64,000 bases of DNA from Vicia villosa (lineage: Eukaryota; Streptophyta; Magnoliopsida; Fabales; Fabaceae): contig NC_081182.1 of the NCBI RefSeq assembly GCF_029867415.1, positions 8,161,213-8,225,212 of the forward strand, given 5' to 3'. The first letter of the stretch is position 1. Each line of letters begins with the position of its first letter. Below the pieces are notes generated by a model. That model was not told the origin of the DNA, made no database searches, and saw only the letters and a list, made by a program, of their open reading frames with translations. Made by a program: the position numbers and the translations under genes. Below are positions 34,385 through 46,793 of the stretch, piece after piece.

Positions 34385-35760
34385 AATTTATTATAAATTA
34401 TGTGGAATGCTTATGTTGTCAATGTTCACTAAACATATAATCTTTCAGTCTCATCTTGAACATTATAATATGACAAATTAAGTTATATTAGAAGAACAAG
34501 TTACACGTTCATTGCTAGACAATAATTCCTCAGCTCCCTGTCCCTATTTTGCTCTTTAATTGTTATAATTGGTTTTATTGCCCCTAGTTCTTCAATCTCT
34601 TTCCTTCATCTCTAGTTCATTTGGCAACATATTATTTACTTTGTAAATTAAATTAGAGGTGAAGTAAGGGGAGGTTGAAAAATTAGAAGCGTGAAACCAA
34701 GTTCTTACTATTAAAGAGCAAAATGCATATAACGGGTTAAAGTACTCTTGTCTAGAATTGAACGTGTAACTTATTTACAAAAATAATTTTATCTATCATA
34801 TTATAATTTTCTAATGCAATCCGAAAAGTTATATATTCGATAAGGTGTTGGAAAAACACTCAAACCACATAAGATATAATAAACTCATCTTAAACAAATA
34901 TTAACAACAACAAACATTAAACAACATACAACTTTTATATGTAACAACAACAACATAAACTCATAAAATGTGTCAGAAAAGTACATGTCACATAATGAAA
35001 TTCAAAATGAACGGAAAGAAGGATGACTGAAGTGAGAGCAACAAACACGTGTTTATCCATAAGCTTACGACGCTCACACAAGTTTGTTAAGCTCACTTTA
35101 GCTTCATCCTCGTTAATTTTTTTCATTCATCCATCCACACCTACAAGTCAAAACATTATGAGACAAACTATTAAAACTAAAACAATAATAGTTAAAATAT
35201 TTTGAAACATAAACAAAATCGCTGCATAAGTTTGGAAAAGACGAACCTATAAGGTAGCCCTAGGTTTGAAGAAGATTAAATCGCTGCATAAGTTTGGGGT
35301 TTAAATATGAGTGAGAAGAGTGGCATAGACGTTAGGGTTTTGTTTTGAGAGAGAAGATGAAATAAATGTTAGGGTTTTCTTTTGAGAGAACCGATTGTAA
35401 TGTACTGAGCGAGAGATATTTTCACTTATATATGAATAAGTATCACCTTTCACCACGGTTGGTAAGACAAACCGTGATGAAATGATTGAACTTTACACCA
35501 CGGTTGACTAAAAGAACCATGGTGGTATACAAAGTCAAGCCCATTTTATAACGATAAATGAAAAATTGTTGGAGCTGTGACTCGAATCCTGTCACTCTTA
35601 ATACATTTCACTACGGTTTTTAACTATGACCGTAGTAAAATGTCTTTTAGTAAATAAATAAATAAAAGCGTCCAAAAATGATTTATCACCACAACTAACA
35701 TGAAAACCGTTGTAATATTGTATCACGAATGGTCTATTTTGTAGCTGCAAACTTTCTATG
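34060..35760. repeat. Palindromic ACCACGGTT repeat zone, possible decayed TIR element
   Basis: Short hairpin-forming units pairing CACCACGGTT with AACCGTGGTG-like sequences cluster near both ends: 34140-34350 and 35450-35740 (for example CACCACGGTTGGTAAGACAA and CACGGTTGACTAAAAGAACC). A degenerate TTTTGTAGCTG at about 35741 resembles the TTTTGTAGTG end of a CACTA element. I could not find its partner or a TSD. Probably a decayed non-autonomous element; family uncertain. Small frames inside are not genes. Confidence 0.35.
34350..34382. repeat. (TA)n microsatellite
   Basis: About 16 uninterrupted TA units. Confidence 0.95.
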
Positions 35761-36444
35761 ATCCATATTTATTTGAGGAATAGATCAATGGACAAATGTA
35801 CCCACTAAAACTATATCTTTCTCAAAAACTGTATTCTTCACAAGGTGCATGTTTCACAAACTCAAAGTGACTAACCATACATAGTGGATGGGTGGGTGGG
35901 GTATAAGAGATCATTTGCCTATCCCATTAGGTACCTTAGCATATTAGTGCATAAGCAACCACCTGGACCTTAGCTTGTAAATTGAATAACTAACTCATAG
36001 AGCTGGTTATTCTACTAGCAGTTGTCGGTAGTAACAACATGCTATAAGAGATCTTTCATGCTTTGGAAGTAATGAAAAAAATCATTCTCTCTATTCTAAT
36101 AAACTTTATTTAAAGAGGCATTTTAATCTTGTTTTAATAAAAATCAAGTGAGCACACATTTATAACATGTAGATAGAATGAGATTTCATGCTCTAAGCCC
36201 AAATTCAAGTGAGCACACATTTCTACCATTGCAATCTTTCCCATAAAAAAACTTGACACTACATATTATCCAGCAAGAAAGCATTTTGAATTAACTAAAA
36301 GCAAACCATTCGTACACACACAAAGCTTCCTGACATAAAGTAGTAGTAATGTATAACAGCTGCTATCATTTTCATCATCCTTTCTTCTTTTTTTTTCTTG
36401 TCCCTAGAAAATGCTTAGCCATCTTCAACTTAAAGTTTTCTTCA
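35761..36444. other. 3' flank of the WAT1 gene
   Basis: No coding sequence. Contains the expected 3' untranslated and terminator region of the minus-strand gene. A T-rich tract at about 36386-36400 (plus strand) reads as A-rich on the gene strand, but the polyadenylation site cannot be fixed. Confidence 0.4.
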
Positions 36445-38742
36445 TCAAACATTTTCCGTTGATGAAGGAAGAAGAGGTTGAATTAGTGATGATTTTCCAT
36501 GATGGCCTGAGGCCCTGATAATGCCGCTATGCTCGGCCGGAGTCGAAGTCGTTGCTGCTAGCTCTCTTGCAAATTTCTTTTCTTCATTTTTACCCCACAA
36601 AACTAGGTACAACCCCACAATGATCAATGCTGCTCCAATGATCCTATAAAATCGCAAATTTGCTTTTGTAACAAAAGGTATATATAAAGAAAGAAAAAAG
36701 TTTCTGCTTTAAACTTTCTTTTGACCCTATGGTACATGGAATCTTTTAGAAAAATTTTCATTCTAATTTCACATGTAAAAAGTTGAATTATAGATAAGTT
36801 TTAAAATTATATATATTAGTGGCTAGCCTTTCTTAGTTGAGTCAGTTCTCACCTAAAGGTACCAACCAAACTGTGCCTTACCTCTTTTGTTCACTTGTTG
36901 TTTTAATAGAGTTCATTTGTCCTTTTCAAAATAGTGATAATTCATCCGTTTCGGACTCAGTATTATTAGTATTTATGTGTCTATGCATGTATTATTAATG
37001 TATGTTTCAAAACACTCTGATAGATGTCTGAGACACGCTGATGTCTGACACTCGTATGACTTATGACGAATAAGTTACAGAAAGATAAGGTAGATAAGAC
37101 GAACCCGCCTAAGTAGAATTCTTCTCCTAAAGCAAGAGAAGCCATGATAGCAACAATAAGAGTTTGAACAGGTTGATATACTGCAACAAAAACAGGTCCT
37201 CCTTTGTCAATGCACCATATCTGTACAGCGAACGCAATTCCTGATGCTACCACTCCCTGCAATATTAAAATCATTAACAACAACAATAATGCATTATTAC
37301 CAACAGCACAACCTACCATTATATATACAACATTATATCTCAAAAGCATGCACATAGTACAGCTTTATCGAAAGTTTACGTGATAAATCACTATAGATTT
37401 ATTGAAGATTGTGATACTAACCCCGTAAAGAATGGTAAAAACTTCAGCACCAGAGGTGAAAATCCAAGCCTGAGAGTTTCTCTCAAAGATCAAAGCAATA
37501 ATGAGGAATTGGATAAGTCCAAAGAAACATGTATAGGAAGTGACAGAGAGACGAGCTGGATACTTCTTAAGGACAGGTGCTTGTAACACCAGCCAACCAG
37601 ACCAAGACAAACAATGTCCTATAAGGTACAAACATCCAAGGGTCCAGTTTTTTCCTTTTGCATCACCTAATGACTCAAACAAACTCTCTTGTATGGTAGT
37701 ATTGTTGTTGTTTAGAGATGGTGGAACTGGACTGTATATTGTTGGACCTTTGTAAAGTGTAATCACTGATGCTCCTGCCACACAGAATATTGTTCCTGCA
37801 ACTTTTCCTATTCCATCCTTTCTGTTCAACCTCACTTGCTCTATTCTGAAAATTGTATGTTTTTAATATAATGTTTTTTTTTCTTAATTTTTTGATGTAA
37901 CTGTAAACAAGTAATTAAGGGCTTAATTAATTAATTAATCAATTACCTGAGTACAACTGCCATGAGAAATGTAATGGCTGGAACTGAGTTTTGTATAGCT
38001 GATGCAAAAGTTGGAGATGTATTGTCCAAACCAAGCAAGTAGAAACCTTGATTGGCTGTAAAACTGTGTAATAAAAAATTTAATCTTTTAATTAAAATTT
38101 TCATAGATTAATTATATACTGAATTAATAATCTCATACCTTTGTTTTTCAACTTATTTATTTTACTATTACAAAACAAAATTGTACTAACAATAAAATTT
38201 TTAAAATTGCGGTCTGAAACCCGCAAGTTTAACCCTAGTATAAAAGATTTTGATGTCTCTGCAACGACATTAAGACCGTAATTCTCATAGTATCTAAGCA
38301 GTAGAGTCAAAATGTTGTAATGGCATCTTTCGTCAATATAAAAGTTTGCGGTATAAATATGGTGCATACCCGATGAGGGCAAGAAGAAAGAAGTGCAGAA
38401 GAAAGTTGAAATTAATAGCTGGCCTTTCCTTCCTGGACAAGAAAATAAACAATGTAACAATTGATTATGTCATGTATTGAAGTTATTAACCTATTATAAA
38501 CTTATGTTAAGGTAATATTATTACTTTTCCAAGAAGTATGCAAATGGAACAAGGAGAAGAAAAGCAAGAAGATTCCGGTAAACTGGAAAAACCAGTTTGC
38601 TAATTCCCATGTTAAGGGCAGCTCTAGAGACCACATGGAAACCAGCGTAACCAACTTGCAGCACCAGCATGGCCCCATGCAGCTGAAACCGTTCTGGTAT
38701 GGAACACCACATTCTCGTAGAAGAACCACCTGAATCAGCCAT
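36445..38742 (-). CDS. WAT1: WAT1-type vacuolar auxin transporter (EamA/MtN21 family), six exons
   Basis: WAT1 (Walls Are Thin 1) is a tonoplast protein that exports auxin from the vacuole and supports secondary wall formation. Exons on the minus strand: 38742-38525, 38432-38370, 38063-37947, 37845-37422, 37256-37105, 36643-36445; all introns are GT...AG and phases fit. Total 1173 bp, 390 residues, close to Arabidopsis WAT1. Landmarks: MADSGGSSTRMWCSIPERFQ, GYAGFHVVSRAALNMGISKL, FTANQGFYLLG, ASVITLYKGPTIYSP, ARLSVTSYTCFFGLIQ, then GGVVASGIAFAVQIWC, QPVQTLIVAIMASLALGEEF, and the C-terminus LLPSSTENV. Two EamA halves with about ten membrane segments are expected. Intact by eye; the only clear host gene here. 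Confidence 0.92.
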
Positions 38743-38827
38743 ATTAGACTATATTACTATTATAGTTTATAATCTTAGTGTTGTTATGAAGAAGTGTGGT
38801 GGTGAAGAGGTGAGGGAAGAGTGAGGG

Positions 38828-38837
38828 TATAAATATA
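38828..38837 (-). promoter_or_regulatory. TATA box of the WAT1 gene
   Basis: TATATTTATA on the minus strand, about 86-95 bp upstream of the ATG, the right place for a plant core promoter with a leader of roughly 55-60 bases. Confidence 0.65.
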
Positions 38838-39000
38838 GTGAAGAGGGTCCTACAATGAGGAAATAAAGACGTTTTGTCAACTGTTGGTAGCATTGAAATG
38901 TTTGTGGTTTGTCTCCCACATTCTTTGATACTAATTCAACACCCTTGTGGGATGACAAGACAACCCCCACCGCACTTAAAGTTGGAGTTAAATTAATTGA

Positions 39001-39599
39001 GAAAAAGAGAGTCATGATTCATCAACACGCCATTAATGATGATAGTACTCGAGGTAGAGGGCCAAGCCGCCATTGATAGATAGCGCACACGAGTGAAGTG
39101 GTGATAGATAATACTACCCCCATGCGTTATCATACATACTCACCAATGAATAAAGACTTAACCCCACCTGGCCCATAAGTTTGTTTTTAATATAAAAAAG
39201 TTTTGATGAGTTGGGTTCATAGGCTCATATACTTGTGAAGTTGTTAGACCTCTCATGCGCGATCTACAATTTTATTTTCTAAAAATACATTGACTGAATC
39301 AAGAAATCCGAATATATTTTGTATTTGTCGTGTAGAGATTTCGAGGGGAATTACTCATTTGGAGCTTTCTTATGGGAAAGTTTTCTATGTGGAGACGGAG
39401 ATATAAAGTAAAAATGGTTAGAAGATATAATTCATGATTTTATAAAATAGTTCGTGTTTGACAAGGTTGTGTAATTGTAGAGTCAAGTCGAAGTGTTTAA
39501 CATCATATAATTGTTAAGGCGAAGTGTAATTATGTATATTTTGGGTTTGGGTCTTGGTTACCTATAAATAGGCATGATGTTGTAATTCAACATAGTTAA
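39001..39599 (+). repeat. Probable copia LTR fragment
   Basis: No gene. From about 39245 the sequence has an LTR look: a TATA-like CCTATAAATAGG at about 39560 and TTGTAATTCAACATAGTTAAC just after, as in many plant copia LTRs. It stops where a minus-strand gag fragment begins, so it is truncated or interrupted. Confidence 0.35.
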
Positions 39600-39925
39600 C
39601 AATTCTCACCTCCTTCATAGTACTTGACAAGAATATCCCATGCCTTCTTCGTTGATTCATCATGAGAGATCTTGTCAAATATCGATGAATCTACCGCCGA
39701 TTGAATGTAATATGCAGCCTTGCAATCTTTCTTCTTCACCTCCTTGTGCGCAATTTTTTACACGTCAATTGCATTCTTGAGCAACGTCGTTTTCAACCAC
39801 TTCTAGTTCTAGGTTTCATGAAAATCGAACAAGGACTTCATCTGCTTGCTCAATTAGTTCAAATTTTTTACCTCAAGAATTGGAAGAAAATTCGGAATAC
39901 GATTAGTATCATTCATCTTTGCAGC
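39600..39925 (-). pseudogene. Ty1-copia gag fragment
   Basis: On the minus strand, broken frames read MNDTNRIPNF near 39920 and then KKDCKAAYYIQSAVDSSIFD and KKAWDILVKYYEG (about 39715-39610), the pattern of copia gag (KD.KAL..IQ..V....F..I....TSKEAWDIL...Y.G). Several stops. No PBS or pol nearby. Confidence 0.65.
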
Positions 39926-40090
39926 AATTGATTAACAACCCACGATTCCATAAACACGATCACTAACATGTGATTCTTGAAAACACGGTGAAGAATATGT
40001 CTATTTATATACAACTAACTTATATACTAAGTAAGAATGAAACCCTAATTAATTTGTGCTTGGACTTAGATTATATCACAACAATAAGAC

Positions 40091-40092
<2 letters not shown>

Positions 40093-40155
<63 letters not shown>
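40093..40155. repeat. (TA)n microsatellite
   Basis: About 31 uninterrupted TA units, likely length-polymorphic. Confidence 0.97.
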
Positions 40156-40158
<3 letters not shown>

Positions 40159-40159
40159 A

Positions 40160-40880
40160 GACTCCAATCACCCGTTCAGACTCCCCGCGTGTCGAACACA
40201 AAAGACAACCTCTGCATTTCTCAATGACGTCCTCGGAGAATTTGTGAAACGTACTCGTTTCAAACGACGGTCGCCAACAACATATCTTCCTCCTCGTCTC
40301 ATCGGCTGATCATAAGTCATTACCACCGTGCTCAAAAGCAACAACCTGGGGGTTCCTGTTCTGGATTGGCCCAATGGTTGAGCATGGCCCAATCCACTTC
40401 TTAGTCTAGGACGACCCAAAAGATTTGGCCCAATTGATGGGGACAACGAAAGGTGTTTTCCCCTTCTTCCCCTCAGAAGGGCAAGTGTGGTCGGTTGACC
40501 CAAAGACCAACTTTACCACCGTTACCCTGAACGACATCTCTGCCCGCACCAACGGCTAATTTTCACTCTTCTTGGACAGCCTTCCAGGATGACGAGCACG
40601 AGCTTCCCGCCCCTGTTTTTACGCATAATTCCTGAGAGTAACCTATTTTTGGGCCTGAATTCTAGATGCCCAGCCCTAAATAGGGACCAATGACAATGCG
40701 TTGGGGGCATTATAAATACCATCTCATTTGAGAGGGTCAGGTATTCCAAATATTATCCTAAAAACACTCTCACGTATCTCTGCGCTCTTACTGACTTTAA
40801 CATTGGAGTGCCTTGCAAGTACACCCTCTCCTCTTTAATTCCAGTATTGTAGACAAAGTCTCCGACCCAATTCAGATTTT
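40160..40880 (+). repeat. Probable solo or truncated Ty3-gypsy LTR
   Basis: GC-richer block with an LTR-like promoter (TTATAAATACC at 40710) about 70 bp before ACACTCTCACGTATCTCTGC, then GGAGTGCCTTGCAAGTACAC (about 40805), a phrase common at the 3' part of legume gypsy LTRs as I recall. No PBS, gag or second LTR seen. Exact ends not fixed. Confidence 0.45.
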
Positions 40881-42062
40881 GATCAACTGATAAGATCAAA
40901 AGTGAAAAGATGTGAAATTGTGAAATGAAAAGAAAATATGGTGTATTAAATACTCATAAAAATATCACCTTAATAGTGTGAAAAAAATTATTATAAAAGT
41001 ACAAGGAGTTAATGTATGCCTAATGTTGAAAAGTAAAAGTGTAAAAAAAATATAAAGATAAGAGATATTTTAATTTTAGCAAAACATGTTATTTATATAT
41101 AAAGTAAGAGAAATCTTTTTAAGTTCAAACTTTGAGTCTTTGAATCGGTCACAAAATTTCTTTATATATTATCCTTACAAGAAATTATATATATTTTAAA
41201 ATGTAATTTAATAATATATTTTTATTAAATAAAAAGTAAGAGGTTAAATGTCACATCGTTTATTAAAATATAAAATATTTTATTTATAAAAGATATCATC
41301 AATATATCTAAATATATTTTAAAGTTTTGAGCACATTACTCTCTAATAGTTTATTATAAACAAAATTTATAAATTTACCTTTATGGAATAAAATACACGA
41401 ACCATTTTTAAGAATAGTAAACTAGTTTTGTGCTAGCTTCTTTTCATAGTATATTCATATTGACATTAAAAAAATTGATAAAGCCCTACCCTATATATTT
41501 GGTTGCAGAAATTCGGTAGTGACTAGTAAAGGAAGTGTTCCACTTCTAAAGTAAGCAAGTTAAATGAAGGGTTCCAGTTCTAAAGTAAGCATAATATGCG
41601 GACTTATTGCTTTTAACAGACATCATGATTCATGATCCTGCCACCATTTTTATAAAACTGAATTTGATCTTTTTCATTACCTTTTTTACTAATTTGAATT
41701 GTAGTATATGATAAAAGCTGGGTCGAGCAGATTAAGGCAGTGGGTCTGACCCGGCCTGCATGAACCGGTCGGATATCAACCAGACCAAGCCAGTTGGGGT
41801 GTTAATTAAGTTTCCACCAATATATACATAGCTGACAGCTAAACTTAAGATTTTGTTTGCACGAGAGAATCTTCATAGCACCTCCTCCTCCTGCTATCAT
41901 TGCTTTGACCAGAGCCTACTCTTTTCTGGATTGTGATTTTTTTGTTTATCGAAATATAATTTCATTTAGAAAGGCATGAGGATACTTTTGAAATCTATTT
42001 TGTCCGGTCCGACCGGTTAAATTGAATCCATACCTATTAGAAGTTAGGTTGTGGATAGATTA
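40881..42062. other. No gene recognised
   Basis: AT-rich spacer. A phrase GTTCCA(C/G)TTCTAAAGTAAGCA occurs twice (about 41537 and 41570). CCGGTC/GACCGG-rich phrases appear near 41740-42020 and again after the following TIR element (43060-43085). Confidence 0.35.
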
Positions 42063-43044
42063 GACTATTTACAATGGTTTCCAAATTCAACACCCTACAT
42101 TTTCATTTTTTATACTCCACATCATCTTCTCTCTCTTCCACCTAATAATTGAACACACATTCAACATTTACTCACTGCAATAGTTTTGTTTAATAAAATT
42201 CAACACCATACCCCACTACTTTTATTTCATATTCTTATTTTCTTTTATATTTTTGTTTTATGATTATATATTAAAATTAATTATATATTAATATTAGGGT
42301 TATTACCATTTTACCCCCTGCCATATAGGTCATTTCTGGTTTACCCCCTGTAATTTTTTTTTTTTGAAAAACAACCTTGCCATTTCAAAATACTAACTTT
42401 TTAGCCCCTAAAGTCAAAATTCGCAGGAAAATCTGCAGGTTTCCTGCGGATTTTCTTTCGGATTTTCCTGCGGATTTTGACTTTAAGGGCTAAAAAGTTA
42501 GTATTTTGAATGGCAAGGTTGTTTTTCAAAAAAAAAAATTTACAGGGGTAAAGCAGAAATGACCTATATGACAGGGGGTAAAATGGTATTAACCCTTAAT
42601 ATTATTATCAATTGAAATTATGAAAAATGATGAATTTTAATATTATTAATTATATATTAATATTATTATCAATTGAAATTATGAAAAATTATGAAAAATT
42701 ATGGAAAAAGGTGGAATTTTTTGGTGTGTCCAAATCAAATGAACCAAGTCTCTATTTATAGACAAAAAAATGATGAATTTGGGTGAAAATAAAAATAAAT
42801 AAAAAATTTATTTACTATAAAATAAATGACATTAAATAATTATCATGAAATAAAAATATAAACACTCACAACAACCAATAATAATTTGCCAAAAATATTA
42901 TGTGGCCCCCACTAATTTCTCATTCAACATGTTGAATGTTTTCAACACTAAATAATCCACATCACTTTTAACATATGATTCAACACACCATTGTACCAAT
43001 TCAACTATTGAAAAAAAAATTCAACACCTCCATTGTAAATAGAC
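42063..43044. mobile_element. Non-autonomous TIR element with TTA TSD, Tourist/PIF-like
   Basis: Inverted ends GACTATTTACAATGG and CCATTGTAAATAGAC with flanking TTA (42060-42062 and 43045-43047). Both subterminal regions are rich in TTCAACACC/GGTGTTGAA. A 3-bp TTA TSD suggests the PIF/Harbinger (Tourist) group, though the terminal sequence is not one I can name. No transposase. A 299-bp Mutator-type MITE is inserted inside. Confidence 0.75.
42297..42595. mobile_element. Mutator-type foldback MITE, 299 bp
   Basis: Nearly complete palindrome: GGGTTATTACCATTTTACCC at one end and GGGGTAAAATGGTATTAACCC at the other, with arms of over 130 bp meeting around TTTCCTGCGGATTTTC. Flanked by a perfect 9-bp duplication TTAATATTA (42288-42296 and 42596-42604), the signature TSD length of Mutator-like elements. 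Confidence 0.88.
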
Positions 43045-43047
43045 TTA

Positions 43048-44765
43048 TGTGATTAAATTGATATTAAATCGGCTAGACCGGTTAAAATATATAAAAATGA
43101 GCTGATCTGTGAATCATTATTGAATGTACATATATTAATTAATTTTATTTTTTATAAATTAATATAAACCAACATTGAACTTATAATGAAATATTTGTCA
43201 AAAAAAAAACTTATAATGAAACATTGCAGGAAATGGGGATGAAGAAAATTTTGAAGATAAAAAGAAAATCGTCCAGTTTGGTTATGCTAGAAATCTAGGG
43301 TGTTCGATTGAAACACTTTAGAACTACTTTGATTCTACCTCAAATGCGAGAGATTGAGGGTTGATGTGAGGCGTTTTGAACAGGGTGCGAGGTATTATGG
43401 AGAAATATTACGTGTTTCACCTTAAAAGCTATGTGATATATAAGATTTTCTATCATTTTTTACGATGGGATGAATTTCTAGAGTGGAAACTTGCACAGAA
43501 AGAGATTTTTACGTTTTCAGAGTTTAAGAATTGGAAGATCTTTAGAGTTACATGTACTTGCTACAAAATACAAATTGTGGCACCCTTGTGCTTGTATGGG
43601 TGGCTAGAGACTTTATAATTTGCAGTGGTTTAGGGAAAAGATTACGGTAATGAGATGCCCTATTTTTAGGTGTTTTATGTGGGATGAGAAGCTTTGTATT
43701 TTGAGGGTATTTTGTGGTGAATTCAGAATGTCCCAATTATGAGTAGTAGTAATTGTTCCTATCCTTGAATTGGAAAGTTGTTGACTCCTATTTCTTAGGG
43801 AGACATTACCATGACTTCTTGCACATGCGATTATAGGCTATGTACACGTCACCCTCCACGTTTCTAACCAGGGTGAGACACCTACTGAGTGGGGGTTACG
43901 TGTGGGTGGTACATTCTAAGATTGACACCTGATGAGGCCTGGCCTTGTATCGCCAACTGTGGGGCTTTACAAATATACCGATACAATATCTAAGAAGTTG
44001 GGAAACGCTTTCAAAGACCTTGTGATTAAGTGATTCATGTTTTGAGAGGAGGACATGTTTAGTCATTAATTGGGTAGAAAATGAGCGATGTTGTTTTAAA
44101 CTTTGAGAGTTATATTTTGTGACTCATTTGAAATTTTTTATTGAATACTCTTGACTAGTAATGGATAGAAGAAATGCTCTCCTCCATACTTTATCGGTTT
44201 GGTAGAACGAGATAAATAATTTATGTATGTTCTGGTTCTTTAAATTATTCTTGCTATTATGGTTTTGTTTGCACTAGTTCCTAGTTTATTAGTGCTTAAC
44301 ATTGTTTAGCTTTTACATGTCATTGTTCTTTCTATCGCATATCAAATTCTTTGTAAGGTTGATCTTTCAACTTCATAATAAGAGGCCTCACTATAAGATA
44401 AAGGAGTTAAGTTTACGAATGAGCACCATGAGTTCTAGAAGTGGCGTTATGAAAAAGATCTAGGTAATGCAAAGGAATTAAGTTTACGAGTGAACGTCCT
44501 TTAAATACTCAAACGATCTAGGTAATGAGCTCAAAGAAAGTAAAGCCTTGTCACCTTTATCAATTTTCACCTCTATATTTTGAAAATCCTTTCAACTATT
44601 CCATAATAGATTTGTTCTCTACTATAAGAAATGAGTAGAGTTATTATTTTAGATATAAGCTATGAGCCAAGGACTTGGTCATATACAATGATTCAAGCTT
44701 TATCCACTTATATGCTATAGTCTTCTCCTTTTTGACTTTCCTTATAACTTTATCTCTGAGAAACA
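43048..44765. other. No gene recognised
   Basis: Mixed sequence with no long frame of recognisable type. A phrase AAGTTTACGA(A/G)TGA recurs near 44409 and 44481. Possibly old retroelement sequence upstream of the gag remnant that follows. Confidence 0.35.
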
Positions 44766-44769
44766 AGAA

Positions 44770-45370
44770 AAATTCACTTTTAGAGACAAAAAATTTGGGT
44801 TATGGAAAGTGTAGACGAAAGAAATTTTAATTTCACAAAAGTGTGTGGAAAAATTGATAATGAAATTTGATGTTAGCAAGCCTAACATAATTAGAGATGA
44901 CTGAGGTGATGGATAAGGATAGAAGTTACATTATCTTGTGCCTTAGAGATAATGTAATAAGGAAATTCACAAAGGAGAAGACTGATGCAGAGATGTGGGT
45001 ATAGTTTGAATCATATATGATCAAATTTTTAGCTCAAAACTTATATTTGAAATAACAACTTTACTCATTTTTTTATGGTAGAGAACAAATATATTATGGA
45101 ACAATTGAAAGAATTCCCAAAATTATTTATGACTCATTATATAGAGGTGAAAATTGATAATGATGATAAGGCGCTACGCAACTATTTTTAGCTCATTATG
45201 TAAATCATGTGAGTATTTAAAGGATGTTCTTATTTATGATAAAGAAGAAAATATTACCTCGATGAGGTCCAATTGTTTTAAAAACCATGAAGTTTACAAA
45301 TATGAAAGAACTAGAGGTTGACCATAATGGTGAAGGCATGAATGTTTCAAGGAAGAGGATTGAAGGTAGA
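44770..45370 (+). pseudogene. Ty1-copia gag remnant
   Basis: Broken frames give KFGLWKV (about 44792), then IILCLRDNV-like and AEMWV (about 44937-45003), ending SYEYLKDVLIYDKEENIT-like sequence (about 45207-45260), the order seen in Tnt1-type copia gag. Multiple stops. No zinc knuckle or pol follows. Confidence 0.65.
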
Positions 45371-46793
45371 AGGAATTAAAAAGATAATACAACTATTCAC
45401 GTGTTCTAAAATGCTTCATTTTTCATAAAATTAGTTAGTATGTTCATGGGTGTGGATCGACCCATAAACTCGTCGACCCAAACCCAACCAACGAATTAAT
45501 TACCCAAACTTGTTCATTTACGGGTATACCTAACTCAACTCGTGATAACCCGTGTAAATTTGGATTAGGTATTGGATTTGAATTTCTTAACCTGTTATGT
45601 GAAATTAATGATTTTTTATTTTTTTAAATGAAAAATAAAATTTGATTAAGGTTATGATTGCGATGCCGCAAGTGCATGGCTATGCAAAGTAATATATGAT
45701 ATCGAACCACAGCGAGATGTGTATAAGTATTTAATTTTATCCTAATGGTGTTCAGCTAAAGCAATCACAATTTTGGTTGGTTTAGTGCAAACTGAAATAA
45801 GATTAACATAAAATAAAAACAAGACATGGAGTTTTCATCATCTATCTAGACTCACCACATTGATTATCTGAATTTGAAAATGAGAATATTTAAGCAATTT
45901 ATAGAAAAGTAGAAAAATATGTACGACACCCACTTTTGTTCTGTGCATATTTAGACTTGTTTCTAGCACGACTAAGCGGTTTTCTCAATCAAGAGCGATT
46001 CACCTTGTCATGGCAAGTGTCACGCTACTCTATTGTTGAACAATCCACAGTCTGATCTCGATTCATATATAACCTTTCAAACTACGATCGTATCTGGGTT
46101 GCCTTTGCTTTCCCAACCGACACAAATATATTTAAGATTTTGGATCCTAAAATAAAAATACTAATAATTCTCATAGCTCATGTTCAGATAGATCAACTTA
46201 GGGATCATTGTGACATAAAATCTCATAACCCCTTGTCCTTAGAAAACTACTCACTCATGGTGAGATTAAAAAGTAAACAAGGTTATGGAGGTGCTTTTCG
46301 ACAAACATGTTGGAGACATTTCGACCTGAATGTGTCAACAAGGATGGCATCGAAGTCCATGTGTTCACAGTAGCACTTGGGATTTAGTAGTTTTAGAACA
46401 ACACACAAATAGTTCGACAAGGACGGTTGAGATCTTCAGCAAAGACAAGTAATTATTTTTGTTCTTATCTGTATTGGGAGATACACGCTGAAATGACGTG
46501 TCAGTTCCTTATGAGTAGAACGTTACAAGCAGGTAGGTTTGAATTTTGTATAAATAGTAGTTCGAATGTTAGGATTCAGTGTGTTGAATTTACTACAAAA
46601 ATTCACTATACTCTAAGTACCCAAGCGAAGAAAGAAACGAGTCGTTTGAGTGCAATGTTTGTATTTGAACACCAATTTAATTCAATGCAAAGTCTTTTAT
46701 TTTAAATTAATTTTTCTACATTTCAAGTTCATTTCAGTTTAATCTATTTTTAACTGTCAAGATTTGAACCACTGTCGAAATTCTTTACGTTTC
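45371..46793 (+). repeat. Left part of an interrupted LTR-like sequence
   Basis: From about 46140 the block looks like an LTR with a TATA-like GTATAAATAG (46548-46557) and downstream TTCACTATACTCTAAGTACC. It is broken at GTTTC (46789-46793) by the Athila-like element and probably resumes at 60186. The region 45430-45560 has ACCC-rich phrases resembling those of the hAT MITE. Small frames at 46140-46705 are not recognisable. Confidence 0.4.

Noticed and set aside
40093..40155. (TA)n tract as a regulatory or cruciform element
   Set aside because: Simple microsatellite; no supporting context.
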